From contig MNCI01021389.1 of the NCBI GenBank assembly GCA_015680685.1, positions 478,725 through 542,724 on the forward strand: DNA of 64,000 nucleotides, written 5' to 3'. The stretch comes from Gnetum montanum. Lineage: Eukaryota; Streptophyta; Gnetopsida; Gnetales; Gnetaceae. Positions 11,006 through 22,090 of this stretch are shown in pieces. Position 1 is the first letter of the stretch. Each line of letters begins with the position of its first letter. Both the position numbers and the translations under genes were made by a program. The notes below the pieces were generated by a model, which was not told where the DNA came from, ran no database searches, and was given only the letters and a program-made list of their open reading frames with translations.

Positions 11006-12178
11006 CTAATGCTCATGTAAATGTGACAAGATTGGACATTGGCCTTTGGGGTGATCGTACAAGCAAATATTACATTGATACATATGATTGGTAGTTGATT
11101 TCTTATCCTTATTCTCTTCAACCCTTCTTTCTGATTGTCTAGTGGTGTTCTGTCCGGTTTCTTGGTTTGTCATGGTTCTTCCTCTAATGATGTTGGTATA
11201 TTCTCCACATATTTCATGTACCCAATCTGTCATTTTATTGATCCTTGCCTCAATTTCATCTAGTGATTGTAGGATTGGCAAAGATGATTCCACCTCCTTG
11301 AAGTGAGTTGATTTCTCCTCTTCATGATCATGGACCCTTGCTAAGTTGAGATTTTGGTCCTATTAAGAACTTTCAACTTTCTTCCATTTAGCTATTTCTC
11401 CTTCTTCTTTTACTACCTATTGGATAAGCTCTTGGAGTTGGTGGATTCATAGCTCATATAGTTGACCTGGGGCATACATCCCTAGGGTCTCCCTTGTTTC
11501 ATTACAGAGCCCATCCATGATGTGGTAGATTAGCTTTTCCTTGGAGAATCCATGGCCTGGGAAATTGTTTAACAATGAATAGTATCTTTCTAAGGCCATG
11601 TCCAAGGGTTCATGCTACCCCTGTTTCCATTCTTGGATTTGTCTCCTCAAGGCTGACACTCTTGCATAGGTTTGATGTATTTCATTAAAGAGTTCTACCA
11701 TTGTCGGCCAATGTCGAATTGATTTTGGTCTTAAGGACCTATACCAAACTTTTGCTTGGCCAACAAGTGTTGTAGGAAAGAGCTTAAGTTTTTGCCACCC
11801 ATTATCAATATTTTTCCATACACAAGCATCATGGAAGGCTTGTAAATGATATTGTGGATCTAAATCATAGCCTCCTGAAAACTTGGAAAAGTTGTTTAGA
11901 TCAAGCCTAGGTAGACAACTTTCCTCTCGATGCTTGCAAGATATTCGAATAGCCTCTTGTATATGCATTAGGCTCTTAGTGGCTAGCAAGGGTTCATCGT
12001 CACTAGGTAAGTTATGAATTTGTGAGTTGGAATGATGTTGTCTTTATTTGTGTACATAGGGGACCCCTGCATAAGATTGAGTACTCCAAACTTCATCTTC
12101 ATCATCATATAATTTGTTGGTTCTCCAATGAATTGCCTTACTAGTTGTTGCATTGTCATAGTCTTGTGAGAGAGACAT
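11006..12178 (-). pseudogene. A gag
   Basis: The start is the ATG at 12178 (begins MSLSQDYDNATTSK), aligned with B's gag start. The core at 11615-11989 reads FSGGYDLDPQYHLQAFHDA, then LFPTTLVGQAKVWYRSL and NEIHQTYARVSALRRQIQEW. The C-terminal part at 11006-11293 has the zinc knuckle CNICLYDHPKGQC, spaced CX2CX3HX4C, one residue shorter than the usual CX2CX4HX4C. A frameshift and stops separate the two parts. It would form the particle and bind RNA. It ends HLHEH followed by a stop; the Pro-rich tail present in B is missing. Confidence 0.8.
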
Positions 12179-12289
12179 TGTGATGAATTATGTATGGATT
12201 ATTTGCAATTACTTTCTTTCTAAAAGGTACATTGTCAAGGCTTCGTTACAGCAACCTTGGATGATGTAACTAATCTAGATAACTAGTTT

Positions 12290-12309
12290 GATCCCCAGCA
12301 ATGGTGCCA
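12290..12309 (-). other. A primer-binding site (tRNA-Asp type)
   Basis: Minus strand reads TGGCACCATTGCTGGGGATC one base after the LTR. It is the best preserved PBS in the window and matches the tRNA-Asp primer pattern of Athila-type elements with a few transitions. Confidence 0.8.
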
Positions 12310-12310
12310 A

Positions 12311-13208
12311 TGATGAGCGGTGAGGTATCCCTACACTCAACCATACAAATACAAGCATTCACGTATGATCCAGTTGAACTCCATGGACGGGCTAGTTGTG
12401 GTATCTAGATCATTACACGTTGATCGTAGTTTGTTGTCTTTCCATCTGGACTAGTATTTGCTTTGTCATGTATGGTTTAGTCCAGAGTGAGGTGTATGAT
12501 GTGGGCCTAAACTAGTGCTACTCCTAGAGGCAATGGAAAATAGCTTTGTTTTAGCTAAGAGGAAGTGGGAGAAGAGAATCTAAGCTAGCCTAAGTACAAT
12601 GAGCATTCGTCCTTAATCATCTGTACACATCTTGGACCTCGTGTACTACTTCTGGTCTTACCAAGCATACATTACTTGAGTGCTCCTAGATACGCTGCTG
12701 GGTTACCAAGTAGTTATACTTCAATGTTCGTGATTAAGTCGTATTCATTCCACATTTAACAACAGGAATAGTAAATGATGGTAAAGAAATATTAACTAAG
12801 AAAACAATAAATAACAATAAGAATTAACAATAACAATTAAACAATTAAAATTAAGTGAATGCTGCAATGATGGAGTAATCTCGATCTTTATTACCGATCA
12901 TGTGTGTGTCCAAGTATGGCACACTCGAATAAAGGTTCTGTATAATTACAAGCACCACACTGCGGGCATGCACTTGGGAAAATAGTCTAACTACTACAAA
13001 AACAAACTACAAGAGCTTTGCTACAACTTGAACATAAGATTCCTAAATGCGGCAAGTTTATGCATATTTATAGCAGAAAATGAACTCTACATTGATGAGG
13101 CCACGTCAACGCATGAAAGATGCATCGACAGGGTCATGTTGATGCAGCCACGTTGACGGGACTTCATCAACATGGCCCAGTTGACGCTATCCACTGGATG
13201 CATCATCA
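12311..13208 (-). repeat. A 5' LTR
   Basis: 898 bp, TGATGAGCGG to GCATCATCA. The GTCGAC-type repeats are at 13090-13190 and the TATA box at 13065-13072. Confidence 0.9.
13065..13072 (-). promoter_or_regulatory. TATA box in A 5' LTR
   Basis: TATAAATA on the minus strand, just downstream of the U3 repeats, in the right orientation to transcribe gag and aORF. Confidence 0.65.
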
Positions 13209-13213
13209 CTAAT
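13209..13213. repeat. A target-site duplication, right (CTAAT)
   Basis: Exact partner of 8536-8540. Confidence 0.9.
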
Positions 13214-14165
13214 ATAGCAACCAAGGTAGAATAGATGTGACATTCAATGGATGAAAAATTTTTCATCGCGTTGAAAATTGTGGAAGAAAGAATTGAGCAA
13301 GCCTTTAGTAAAGGCAAGGAAAAAAGAAGAAGAAAAGAGACTTTGGATGGGAAGAAAAGGTAGCTTTAGTGGTAGAATGTTCAGATACAAGCTCAGATGA
13401 GGAGGAAGAATGTACTATGTGCTAGTATGACCATCCTAATGGATGTTGCCCTATCATGGCACATTTGTAAGAAATAGGAGCATATGCACTAAATCTAAGA
13501 TTCATTAAGAAGAAAATACCCAAATGATTACCTTACCCTCAAGGTAACTATCGACATACCTTCCAACTGGCCTATTACCCTAGTGGAGCTTATCCGCAGC
13601 CAAAGGAGCAGTACCATCAATAGTGGTAACAACCACATTCATGGGTGGTGCCACCACCATGACAGTAGTACCCAAATCGACAACCAAACCCTTATGGATT
13701 CTATGTCCATTGTATGATCTCTCTAGGAAATGCAGTAGTTTAGAGTCCTTAATACTATCCACTAGAATACCATAGACATACATCTCCAAGGACAAACTCC
13801 AATACATACATGCATTCACAAGTAGTTGGTTCGTTAAGTTAACCTCTTAATCCTTTACCACTTGTAATGTAGGGAGAACTACCATCATAGCCCTAGCAGA
13901 AGAATGCAACTAGGGTAGTTAACATGTAGGAGAAGGTAATCATGCATGAACCACAATGCAAGAAATGACCATTCTTCCTAATGAGTCTAGAAAAGGTTCA
14001 AAGGATGGGAGCACATCTACTTCCACTCCATCCACATCTAATCCTTTAAGAAACAACAAGCTACCATCATTATCCAATACAAATGTGATAATTTTCTTGC
14101 TAACCTGGACTATTAATCATTGGATCAAGGGAAGAGCACTTCCTCAAAAATGAATAGACCCATGA
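13214..14165 (+). pseudogene. P gag, 3' part with zinc knuckle and Pro/Gln-rich tail
   Basis: This continues the gag frame interrupted at 8540. The knuckle at about 13411-13460 has the family spacing CX2CX3HX4C (CTMC then YDHPNGC). A Tyr/Pro/Gln-rich tail follows to about 14160, as in B. Stops are frequent. The opposite-strand frames at 13087-13819 are shadows of this region. Confidence 0.65.
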
Positions 14166-14477
14166 AGTCCTTTGGTATACCTTCAAGTAGTAGGCTAGAA
14201 ATTGTGCAAGTCTTTACTTGATTCTGGGCTAGGGGTGAACCTGATAGCACAAGATATGTATCAAGCTTGGAATCTACTAGCATTAAAGAACTATAACATT
14301 TAGCTAAAGCTTGTAGACCAGTTGATCACAATTCCACTAGGAAAAATAGATGATGTGATCATTGCCATCAGTGGTTAGTCCAACCCTACTTATTTTTTGG
14401 TCCTTCATGTAGGAAAAAATAAGGGTAAGTTCCCTATCATAATGGATAGAGCTTGGCTTAGGATTGTAGATGCTAAG
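14166..14477 (+). pseudogene. P protease, N-terminal part
   Basis: Near 14205-14240 the frame reads KSLLDSGLGVNLIAQDMYQAW, aligning with Q's protease (ALLDSGSIVNLISHDMYKAW). LLDSG is the catalytic aspartate motif of the retroviral-type protease that cuts gag-pol. Several stops follow. It is cut at 14477 by element B inside the block ending DRAWLRIVDAK, and the frame continues at 20641. Confidence 0.7.
14473..14477. repeat. B target-site duplication, left (CTAAG)
   Basis: Exact match to 20636-20640. Confidence 0.9.
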
Positions 14478-15323
14478 TGATGAGTGGTGAGGTACCCCTA
14501 CACTCAACCATACGAATACAATTGTTACATGCGTGATCTGGTCTGACTCTGCAGATGGACTAGTTGTGGCATCTAGACAGTTAGCCTTAGGTCATAGTTC
14601 ACTGTCTTCCCACTTGGACTAGTATTAGCTTTGTCACGTATGGTTTAGTCTAGAGTGAGGTGTATGATGGGTTTTTAATCTAATGCTACTCCTGAAGGAA
14701 ATGGAAAGTAATATTAATTAATCTAGGAGAGAAGGATGAGAGAGAATCTAATCTAGCCTAAGTGTGATGAGCATCTATTCCTTGATTATTTGTACACACC
14801 TTCGACTTCCTGCATGACTACCACTGGGATTACCAAGCGTAGATCCTAGGTACGCTACTGGGTTACCAAGTAGTCACACTTAAGTGCTCGTAATCATGTT
14901 GTACTCATTCCAGGTTTTAACATGAGTTTAAGGGTGAGAGAGATTAAATAGGAAAGTAGTAAATAAAAATTAATTAAATGATTAAACTAAGTGAATGCTA
15001 CAATGATGAAGTAATCTTGATGTTTATTGTCGATCATGTGCGTGTCCAAGTACGTCACATTCAAATAAAGGATGTCGTACAACTACATTCACCACACTGT
15101 GGGCATACACGGAGAGGAAAAGGGAGAGAAAAAAATTAAAACACTTAAATTGAAAACTAACTTCCTAATGATCTAATCCCCTTTAACTCATTTGTCTACC
15201 TCTTATTTATAGATGAGGAGATAGGTGAAGAAATCACATATGCGATATCGCTGGTTGGGTTGCAATATCGCAGATGGGATATCGTGTACGCGATATCGCA
15301 GTCACCCAAAACACGACTCATCA
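14478..15323 (-). repeat. B 3' LTR
   Basis: 846 bp, TGATGAGTGG to GACTCATCA. GATATCGC repeats at 15240-15300 and a TATAAATA at about 15209-15216 (minus). Confidence 0.9.
15238..15300 (-). repeat. GATATCGC short repeats in B 3' LTR
   Basis: Four near-copies of the palindrome-centred word GCGATATCGC sit between the LTR start and its TATA box. The other B LTR is about 34 bp shorter in exactly this block, so the array changes length. Confidence 0.75.
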
Positions 15324-15336
15324 TACCCCCATGACT
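15324..15336 (-). other. B 3' polypurine tract
   Basis: Minus strand CAGTCATGGGGGTA abuts the 3' LTR. Confidence 0.75.
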
Positions 15337-15478
15337 GAATGAAAACTCATCCTCGAGTTATAGTGATTACATAGTGGATAGGTATGGGATTATTGGATGG
15401 TGAAAATGGGATTATGCCACAGTGTGGAATGAAAAAAATAAAGACACAATAGAAAGAAAATCCTATGATTATAAAATT

Positions 15479-16255
15479 TTATGGAACTGATGTAGTTCCT
15501 GGTGGCGGTGGCTCCTCCATGGGTGTCTTTCCCTTGTCTTGTGCTCTAGGTCTTGGGATTTGATGGCATTGAAGTATGGCCTGGAGTTTCTCCTCTTGTA
15601 AGGCCTTGAGTGCCTTTGCGTGTGTGTAAGTTTGTGCTTGTGTCATAGAGGCATCCTAGTCAGCCTTCTCTTTTTCTTTCGCCACCCTTTTATTCTCTGT
15701 CAACAATTTATTAAGTTGTTCAGTTTTGAAAGTGTCTAGCTAGTTCTGAGCAATGTTCGGCCCTATATTCAAAAGGTTTAATACTTCCAAAATGGCTTGA
15801 ATAGAGAAATCAATAGTCACACCACAATTATTAACCGTGGTGCCTTCTTCTTTATTGTGCCAAAATTGGTACATTTCCCCTAAGTACCAAGAACCACTTC
15901 CAGAGAGGGTAGGCCATAAGGGAGATCCTTTGAGGTGATCCCTAATGGCCTCAGGAGTGAACTCTGCAAAAGATTCAAAGTTCAATTCCACAATCACTGT
16001 AGCAAATGTGGACTTTTCATGAATGGCTTGAACACAATCTTAGGGCAACGTGAGATGTTGTTCCTATTTAGGCATTGCAATAGCTCCTCCTTTTGCCTGC
16101 CTGGACTGTACGGTAGGAGGGTCCTCTTGATGAATACTGAATGATTGCTCCTCCTATTCTACATGTTGTCCAGCAGGATCTTGTCTTCCACCTCTCTTGG
16201 GTCGTTTACTTGCACCTTGAGTAAGACCTTCCTTTTTTCTATGTTTTGAGGCCAT
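15479..16255 (-). pseudogene. B aORF (short form), few stops
   Basis: ATG at 16255, directly after TGTGATTGCAG; stop TAA at 15479-15481. About 258 codons with three or four internal stops. It begins MASKHRKKEG and has the basic run KRPKRGG, resembling a nuclear-localisation signal. The conserved block follows (VIVELNFESFAEFTPEAIRD, SPLWPTLSGSGSWYLGE, QFWHNKEEGTT), then a short Lys/Glu/Ala-rich helix-prone stretch and a Pro-rich tail PPPPGTTSVP. It lacks most of the coiled-coil-like middle seen in A and Q. Function unknown. Confidence 0.75.
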
Positions 16256-16295
16256 CTGCAATCACACAGGCCAAGCATTAGTAAGGTTGTTTTTG
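16256..16295 (-). promoter_or_regulatory. 3' splice-site-like sequence before B aORF
   Basis: Minus strand: CCTTACTAAT, then GTGTGATTGCAG about 20 bp on, then ATGG. It has the same layout as in A. Confidence 0.5.
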
Positions 16296-16544
16296 AAATT
16301 AATTTATACCTTACTACTTGCCTTAATTAATTAATTTGTTTTTCTTCATGTGATCTTGCCTGAAAGATTGTAATAATGAGTCCGTTTCACTTAGGTGGTT
16401 TTTTCAATTTTAATCTCCTGGTGTACCTAAAGGGTTAAATGATTTTTTGGCACATTTCATTCTTAATTACAACTAATTACCCTTAATGATGCCCTTTGGG
16501 TGATGATAAATTCCAAAAAAGTTAAGCACTATTCGGTAGGTGTT

Positions 16545-16560
16545 CCTCCCCCACGACTAA
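16545..16560 (-). other. internal polypurine-tract-like motif in B spacer
   Basis: Minus strand CTTAGTCGTGGGGGAGG. Its TTAGTCGTGGGGG core is identical to the 3' polypurine tract of element A. Confidence 0.65.
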
Positions 16561-18003
16561 GCTGAACACTTTNTGATGTCTAGGCCCGAGGGAAAATACT
16601 GAATTTTAAAGGTTTTTCCCAGAATCAAAAGTTGAAATTAGGACGTGATATATGTTGAGGGGATTCTAAGGTAATTAGATGGTTTTGAAGGCATGAATCA
16701 ATATTATCTGTGGGTTTTCTCAATAAGGACCTTGGGTGGTAGAGAAAAAGGCTATGTAATGGTACATAGGAACGTTGGAATTCGGAGGGGTGATAATAAT
16801 AGGGAAAGAATGTTATGAAAAATAAGCTGAGGGTAAGAGATGGTAGGTGTGAGCTGTGTCATAAGTAAAGATTACAAAAGTGGATCCTCCCCAAAGTAGG
16901 TTTCAACCTATAATGGTCTTGTGTAACCACACTTAAAGTGTCCATGGGCACTAGAAGGGCTAAATGTAATCGGCCCTGATTCCACAAAACACACACATGT
17001 AAGTATCATCAGAATGAGCTAAGAATTCTATGTTACACACGACACGAGCTACAATTACACGAACAGTGAGATGATACGAACTATAGAAAGGGATTGTAGA
17101 GATTGGGATATGAGGTAACTGACCTAGGGCATAGTGAATCCTACGTGTAAAGCATGATTAAGGTGTCATTAATCCATCGTTCCAAGATCAGGACCAAGTC
17201 CATTCCTCTAATCAGTGACATCGCATTGTTTCATCCAATGATGAGCAACTATGAGAGTACCATAAAAACAAGGCATACAATCACTTTGTATTTTATTCAA
17301 GGGAGGAGTGATTTTTGTTTTGAAACACTTTTCTTTTTATTTTCTTTTTCTTTTTCTTTCTCTTTTTTTGAATATTGAATCCAGAGAAACTGCCAACTTT
17401 CAGGCATGGGTGCATGTCTTTCCAGTGAGACCCCCTAGAACAACATTCGATTTTTGAGTGCCCTTTTGATTACTCTTACTCCCATTTTCATTAGATCTAC
17501 AAGGATCTTAGTACAACCATGTTGCATAATAACTCCCACAGAGGTCACCAAAGAGAATCCTCAAGTCCCCTTGATGTCACACCCTAACCATTCCCTCTTG
17601 GTCCATCCTTCTTCATTCTGGGTACAATGAACATAAAATTAATTTTAAGTTTTTTAAAAATGTCAAGAATATCACTATACCCTCAAATAGAATGTCTTAT
17701 TTGTAGAATGGATGAGTGGGTTTAATGCACTCACTGTCCAAATAATTGATCACTCAAGACTCGACAACATAGAACACATCTCAACCAACAATCCACATGA
17801 GTGTTTTATTTGTAGATGAGATTACTTAAAAAAGCATAAAAAGACAAAGATACTTAAAAAGAAAAAAATACCAAAAAGACAAAAAGATAAAACAAGAAGT
17901 TGAAAAATGAAAAACTGGAAAAAAAAATTGAAAAATTAAAGAAAATGAAAAATATTTATTAATCCTGCTTGTTATTAGAATGGGGGATATCCCGCATAAC
18001 GAA

Positions 18004-19958
18004 TCAATTGAGGATGCAAGGATTAATAAATGGAAGATGAGGATCCTTCCATGTTGGAAATATTCTAGCTTGGTCATATTTACCCCATTGGGGTTCACAC
18101 ACTTGATTATAATAAGCATAGTGGGGCAATTTATACACTGTGGTTCTTAGGTGAAGAGTTGACCCACTATGATGTTTGTGATTGTTAGATGGTATGCAAG
18201 GATTGGGATGATGCCTTCCATGGCTATGTTCATTGGGCCATATTGTTGTTGGAGTGTGAGTTGGTGGCCTTGATGGAGTTACATGAGGCATTGGTTTCGA
18301 AGATAAGGGTGTACCACAGTGTGGGACTTGTGCTAAGTTGGAGGATGCAGTGGCTTTGAAATTGTGTTGTCCCTTCCTAGGGTCATTTCTAAAGAAGGGA
18401 CGCCTTCGGTGTTGCTGAGGTCTCTCATTACTGTTGGAAGTAGTAGCACAAGTAATGTTCGTGGGTTGTTGCTGTGGTGCAACACCTTAGGAATAGTTGG
18501 TGGCGATGTAGAAGGAGGGAAAGGATGAGAATGTTGAAAATGAGAAGAAGTGTAAGGTACACAAGGTGGTGGTTGTGTTGGAGGCATGGGCTGATAGTAT
18601 TAAGGAGAATGGTACTGTGGTGAGATAGAGTATGTTGGCCCAGTTGGGGAAATAGGATGTTGAACTAGATAAGCATTTGGATTCGGATGATAAGAAGGGT
18701 GTCTCTAGTCTAAGGGTGGCTTCCCCCACGACTGGGATTGTTGCCACTGTGATCAAACACAGTATCTCTGTATGAACTCTAGATGTAACGTGTTTCTCCA
18801 ATGCTCATGTAAATGTAACAATATTGGGCATTGGCCCTTGGGGTGATCGTATAGGCATATGTTGCATTCATACGTATGATTGGCAGTTAAGCTCTTATTT
18901 TCATTATCCCTTCTTTTCGATTGTCTAATGATACTTTTTCCTACTTCTTGGGTTGTCAAAACTCTATCTTCAATGAGATCAATATATTCTTTGCACTTTT
19001 TATGCGTCCATTCCAACATCTGATTGATCTTTGCCTCGACTTCTTCTAATAATTTTTGTATCAGCAAAGATGGTTCTTTCTTCTTGTGATTGGTTGATTT
19101 CTCCTTTTTATGATAATGGACCTTTGTTAAGTTGAGATTTTGGTCCCGTTGATGTTTTTCAGCACTCTCCCATTTAGCTAATTCTCCTTCTTCTTTTGCT
19201 ACCTGCTTAATAAGCTCTTGGACTTGATGGGTTCATAATTTTTATAGTTGACCTTGGGCATACATCCCTAGGGTTTCTCTTGTTGCATCATGAAGCCCAT
19301 CGATGATATGGTACATTAGCCTTTCCTTAGAAAACCCATGGCCTGGACAGTTGTTTAATAGTGCATAATATCTTTCTAAGGCCATGTTCAAGGGTTCATG
19401 TTGTGCTTGTTTCCATCCTTGGATTTGTTTCCTCAACGTTGCCACTCTTGCGTAGGTTTGATATTTTTCGTTAAATACTTCTACCATTGTTGACCAACGT
19501 CGTATTGAATTTGGTTTTAACAATCTATACCATACTTTTTCTTGACCAACGAGTGTCATGGGAAAGAGCTTAAGTTTTTGCCAACTATTATCAATGTTGT
19601 TCCATGTGCAGGCATCATAGAAGGCTTGGAAATGTTGATGTGGATCTAGGTCATAGCCTCCTGAAAATTTGGAAAAGTTGTTTAAATCGAGCCTGGGTAG
19701 ATGACTCTCTTTACAATGCCTATGGGATATTCGAACAGCCTCTTGTATTTGCGTTAGGCTTGTAGTGGCGAATAGGGGTTCATCGTCATCTTGTAAGTTA
19801 TGCTTTTGTGCATTAGGCTGACGTTGCTTTTGTTCATGTTCATAAGAAACCCCCACTTTGGGTTGCGTACTCCAATCTTCGTTGTCATATAATTCATTGG
19901 TTTCCCAATGAACTCCCTCACTAGGTGTGGCATTATTATAGTCTTGTAGGAGAGGCAT
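18004..19958 (-). pseudogene. B gag, nearly open
   Basis: Start ATG at 19958 (MPLLQDYNNATPSEG). A 238-codon open stretch includes the core FSGGYDLDPHQHFQAFYDA, LVGQEKVWYRLL, RRWSTMVEVFNEKYQTYARV and GHGFSKERLMYHIIDGLHD, ending ETLGMYAQGQL. After one stop, 18753-19067 carries a Glu/Lys-rich segment and the zinc knuckle CNICLYDHPKGQC (CX2CX3HX4C). A Pro/His/Ser-rich tail follows to about 18004 in shifted frames. It would make the particle protein and bind genomic RNA. Few lesions compared with P and U. Confidence 0.85.
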
Positions 19959-20077
19959 GGTTGTTAAGTTGTGTGTGAAATTACGTGTGACTTTTAATAA
20001 TTATTTCTTCATAAAAGATATATTGTTAATTCCTTTATAGTGACCTTGTATGATATAACTAATATAGATAACTAGCA

Positions 20078-20099
20078 CTGTCCTCAGCAACAACACTAA
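20078..20099 (-). other. B primer-binding site, decayed
   Basis: Minus strand TTAGTGTTGTTGCTGAGGAC abuts the 5' LTR. Only the inner GTTGCTGAGGA part still resembles the tRNA-Asp-type site. The base at the LTR edge is also changed (GGATGAG for TGATGAG). Confidence 0.5.
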
Positions 20100-20514
20100 G
20101 GATGAGTGGCGAGGTACCCCTACCCTAAACCATACAAATACGAGCATTACACGCATGATCCAGTCGAACTCCATAGATGGACTAGTTGTGGCATCTAGAT
20201 AGTTAGCCTTAGGTCGCAGTTCGCTGTCTTTCCACTTGGACTAGTATTAGCTTTGTCACGTATGGTTTAGTCCAGAGTGAGGTGTATGATGGGTTTCTAA
20301 TCTAATGCTACTTCTGAAGGCAATGGAAAGTAATATTGACTAAGCTAGGAGAGAAGGGTGAGAGAGAATCTAATCTAGCCTAAGTGCGATGAGCATCCGT
20401 TCCTTGATTATCCGTACACACCTTGGACTTCATGCATGACTACCACTGGGATTACCAAGCACAGATCTTAGGTATGCTACTAGGTTACCAAGTAGTCACA
20501 CTTAAGTGCTCGTA

Positions 20515-20515
20515 N
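20515..20515. other. assembly gap written as one N
   Basis: Comparison with the other B LTR shows about 277 bp are missing here. Confidence 0.85.
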
Positions 20516-20549
20516 GATCTAATCCCCTTTAACTCATCTATCTACCTCT

Positions 20550-20557
20550 TATTTATA
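20550..20557 (-). promoter_or_regulatory. TATA box in B 5' LTR
   Basis: TATAAATA on the minus strand, directly downstream of the GATATCGC repeats and directed into gag. Confidence 0.65.
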
Positions 20558-20635
20558 GATGAGGAGATAGGCTGCGATATCACGTATGCGATATTGTGGC
20601 CGTGATATTGTGGTCGCCCAAAACATGACTCATCA

Positions 20636-20640
20636 CTAAG
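20636..20640. repeat. B target-site duplication, right (CTAAG)
   Basis: Exact partner of 14473-14477. Confidence 0.9.
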
Positions 20641-21060
20641 CTTAGTATTAGAGACTTGTCCTTAGAAATCTCCAAGGAAGATGGAGCTGGAATTATTCAA
20701 ATATGTAGAGTTCCATGTATCGGATATAGTGATAGCAGGTGTAATTGTGTGTAGAAAATATGGGCAATTAAATAGGAAAATAATACAACATGCAAAATAT
20801 GTGTTGAAGATATGTGTGTGCAAAAATGCTTGTATGTGGCAGCCACTCAACAAGAAGGCACCCAGTGGCTAATTATAGATAGTGAAATTGAATTAAACAA
20901 ATACATGGAATTGACAAACTAGATAATAAGTGCCTATTTAGAGGAAATTGACAAGTTAGAGCAGTTAAGAAGAAGACACCCTTATCCATACATAGGTTAA
21001 GAGGAGATAGAATAGGGATAATTAGAGATCCCAAAAAAAATTGAACCAAAACCACTAGAA
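20641..21060 (+). pseudogene. P protease C-terminus and connection
   Basis: It continues the frame cut by B: a block matching Q's IRNLSLEISKENE, then Cys/Tyr-rich text and QWLIIDSEIELN, and an acidic linker. In Q the equivalent is 57.8-58.15 kb. Stops are present. Confidence 0.65.
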
Positions 21061-22090
21061 TTGAAGGCCTTACTAGCAACACTAGAATATGCTTTCTTAA
21101 ATAATCAGAAGTTAATTATAATTAACACCAACCTAGATAAAGAAGAAAAGAAGAAGTTATTGGAAGTAGTCAACAAGTGGCCAATAGCATTTTCTTGGTC
21201 TTATGATGAGATCATTAGCATTGATCTGAGAATTTGCCAACATTAGATATACATTGATCGAGTGGTAAAACCACAACACTAACCATAGCGAAGGCTAAAT
21301 GCAAAGCTCAAAGAAGTTGTCAAGTAAGAATTGAAAAAATTATTAAAGGCAAGATTCATTTATCTTATTGCAGACAGTGAATGGATCAGTCCCTTGGTAA
21401 CTATTTAAGAGAAAGAGGGCAAGTGGAGAGTGTGCATCAACTTCTAATTATTGAACTTTGTTACATTCAAAGATCATTTTCCCTTGCCATTTGTTGACTA
21501 AGTCCTGGATACTATTGCAGGACATGAGTATTGTAGTTTTTTGGATGGGTATAGTAGAGATAACCAGATTTGCATTATGCTTGAAGACTAAGAAAAGACA
21601 ATGTTCACTAGTCTATGGGGAAAATTTACTTACAAGTAGATGCCTTTTATCCTTTGCAATGCACCTACCACCTTCCAGAGACTTGTACTCAATATCTTCT
21701 AGAAATAGATAGGTAATGATGGTAAAGTATTTATAGATGACTTTTCCATGTATGGGCTAGATTTCAAATAGGCATTAGACCATCTAGAGTAGGTACTAAA
21801 CAGATGTATAGAGACTAACCTAAAGCTCAATTGGTAGAAGAGCCATCTTATGGTCTAGGATGGAATTATATTAGGACAATAAATTTCACATAGAGGAATT
21901 GAGGTGGATCTTAGAAAAATCTGAGTCATCTAGAATATCACCCAAAGGCCATAAACCATTAAAGATGTTCTATCATTTTTAGGCCACATGGGTACTATAG
22001 AAGATTCATAGACAATTTTTTAAAAAATTGCAAAATTAGTGGTTGAGCTGACTAAGAAGCATGCATCCTTGTAGTGGATTTAATCATGTG
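21061..22090 (+). pseudogene. P reverse transcriptase
   Basis: Motifs in order: NKWPIAFSWSYDEI and RICQH; FIYLIADSEWISPLV; RVCINF; VTFKDHFPLPFVD; FLDGYSRDNQI; LCNAPTTFQRLV; and the catalytic box FIDD (at about 21729-21740). The F-x-D-D plus DGYSxxNQI pair is characteristic of the Athila/Tat side of Ty3/gypsy. It would copy element RNA into DNA. Both box aspartates survive, but there are about twenty stops, many at positions that are Gln or Trp in Q and S. Confidence 0.8.

Larger units (their letters stand above)
8541..13208 (-). mobile_element. Element A: complete non-autonomous LTR retrotransposon inside P
   Basis: A 4668-bp unit with two 898-bp LTRs, 5-bp CTAAT duplications, a tRNA-Asp-like PBS (12290-12309), gag (12178-11006), aORF (10912-9622) and a polypurine tract (9439-9450). 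It encodes no protease, reverse transcriptase or integrase, so it would have needed those in trans from P/Q-like elements. The internal region goes straight from gag to aORF, with only about 90 bp between. By eye the two LTRs differ at roughly one base in ten over their first 280 bases, an old insertion, yet younger than P. Confidence 0.9.
16256..18003 (-). other. B spacer, conserved with P and Q
   Basis: Non-coding, about 1.75 kb between gag and aORF. Blocks at about 16875-16965 (GTGGATCCTCCCCAAAG and following) and 17400-17430 (CATGGGTGCATGTCTTTCC) match P at 25.02-25.09 and 24.59 kb and Q at 53.6 and 54.08 kb. A polypurine-tract-like word lies at 16545-16560 and an assembly gap at 16573. 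The frame at 17154-17378 is a pyrimidine-run artefact. Confidence 0.65.
14478..20635 (-). mobile_element. Element B: non-autonomous LTR retrotransposon inside P
   Basis: 6158 bp as assembled, with CTAAG duplications. Minus-strand order: 5' LTR (20100-20635, with a collapsed gap), decayed PBS, gag (19958-18004), spacer (18003-16256), aORF (16255-15479), polypurine tract, 3' LTR (14478-15323). No pol. Unlike A it keeps the long spacer found between integrase and aORF in P and Q. Gag has a 238-codon open stretch (19242-19958), the best preserved gag core here, suggesting a comparatively recent insertion. Confidence 0.9.
20100..20635 (-). repeat. B 5' LTR with collapsed assembly gap
   Basis: It matches the 3' LTR for its first 415 bp, then a single N at 20515 replaces about 277 bp (14893-15169 in the partner), after which the match resumes to GACTCATCA. 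TATAAATA lies at 20550-20557 (minus). Confidence 0.85.

Noticed and set aside
17154-17378. 74-codon frame ending in a Phe/Ser run
   Set aside because: The tail is a TTTTCTTTTTC pyrimidine tract in the non-coding spacer.
20096-20100. A third CTAAG next to B's 5' LTR inside the element
   Set aside because: It lies in the decayed primer site; the true duplications are at 14473 and 20636, so this is probably coincidence.
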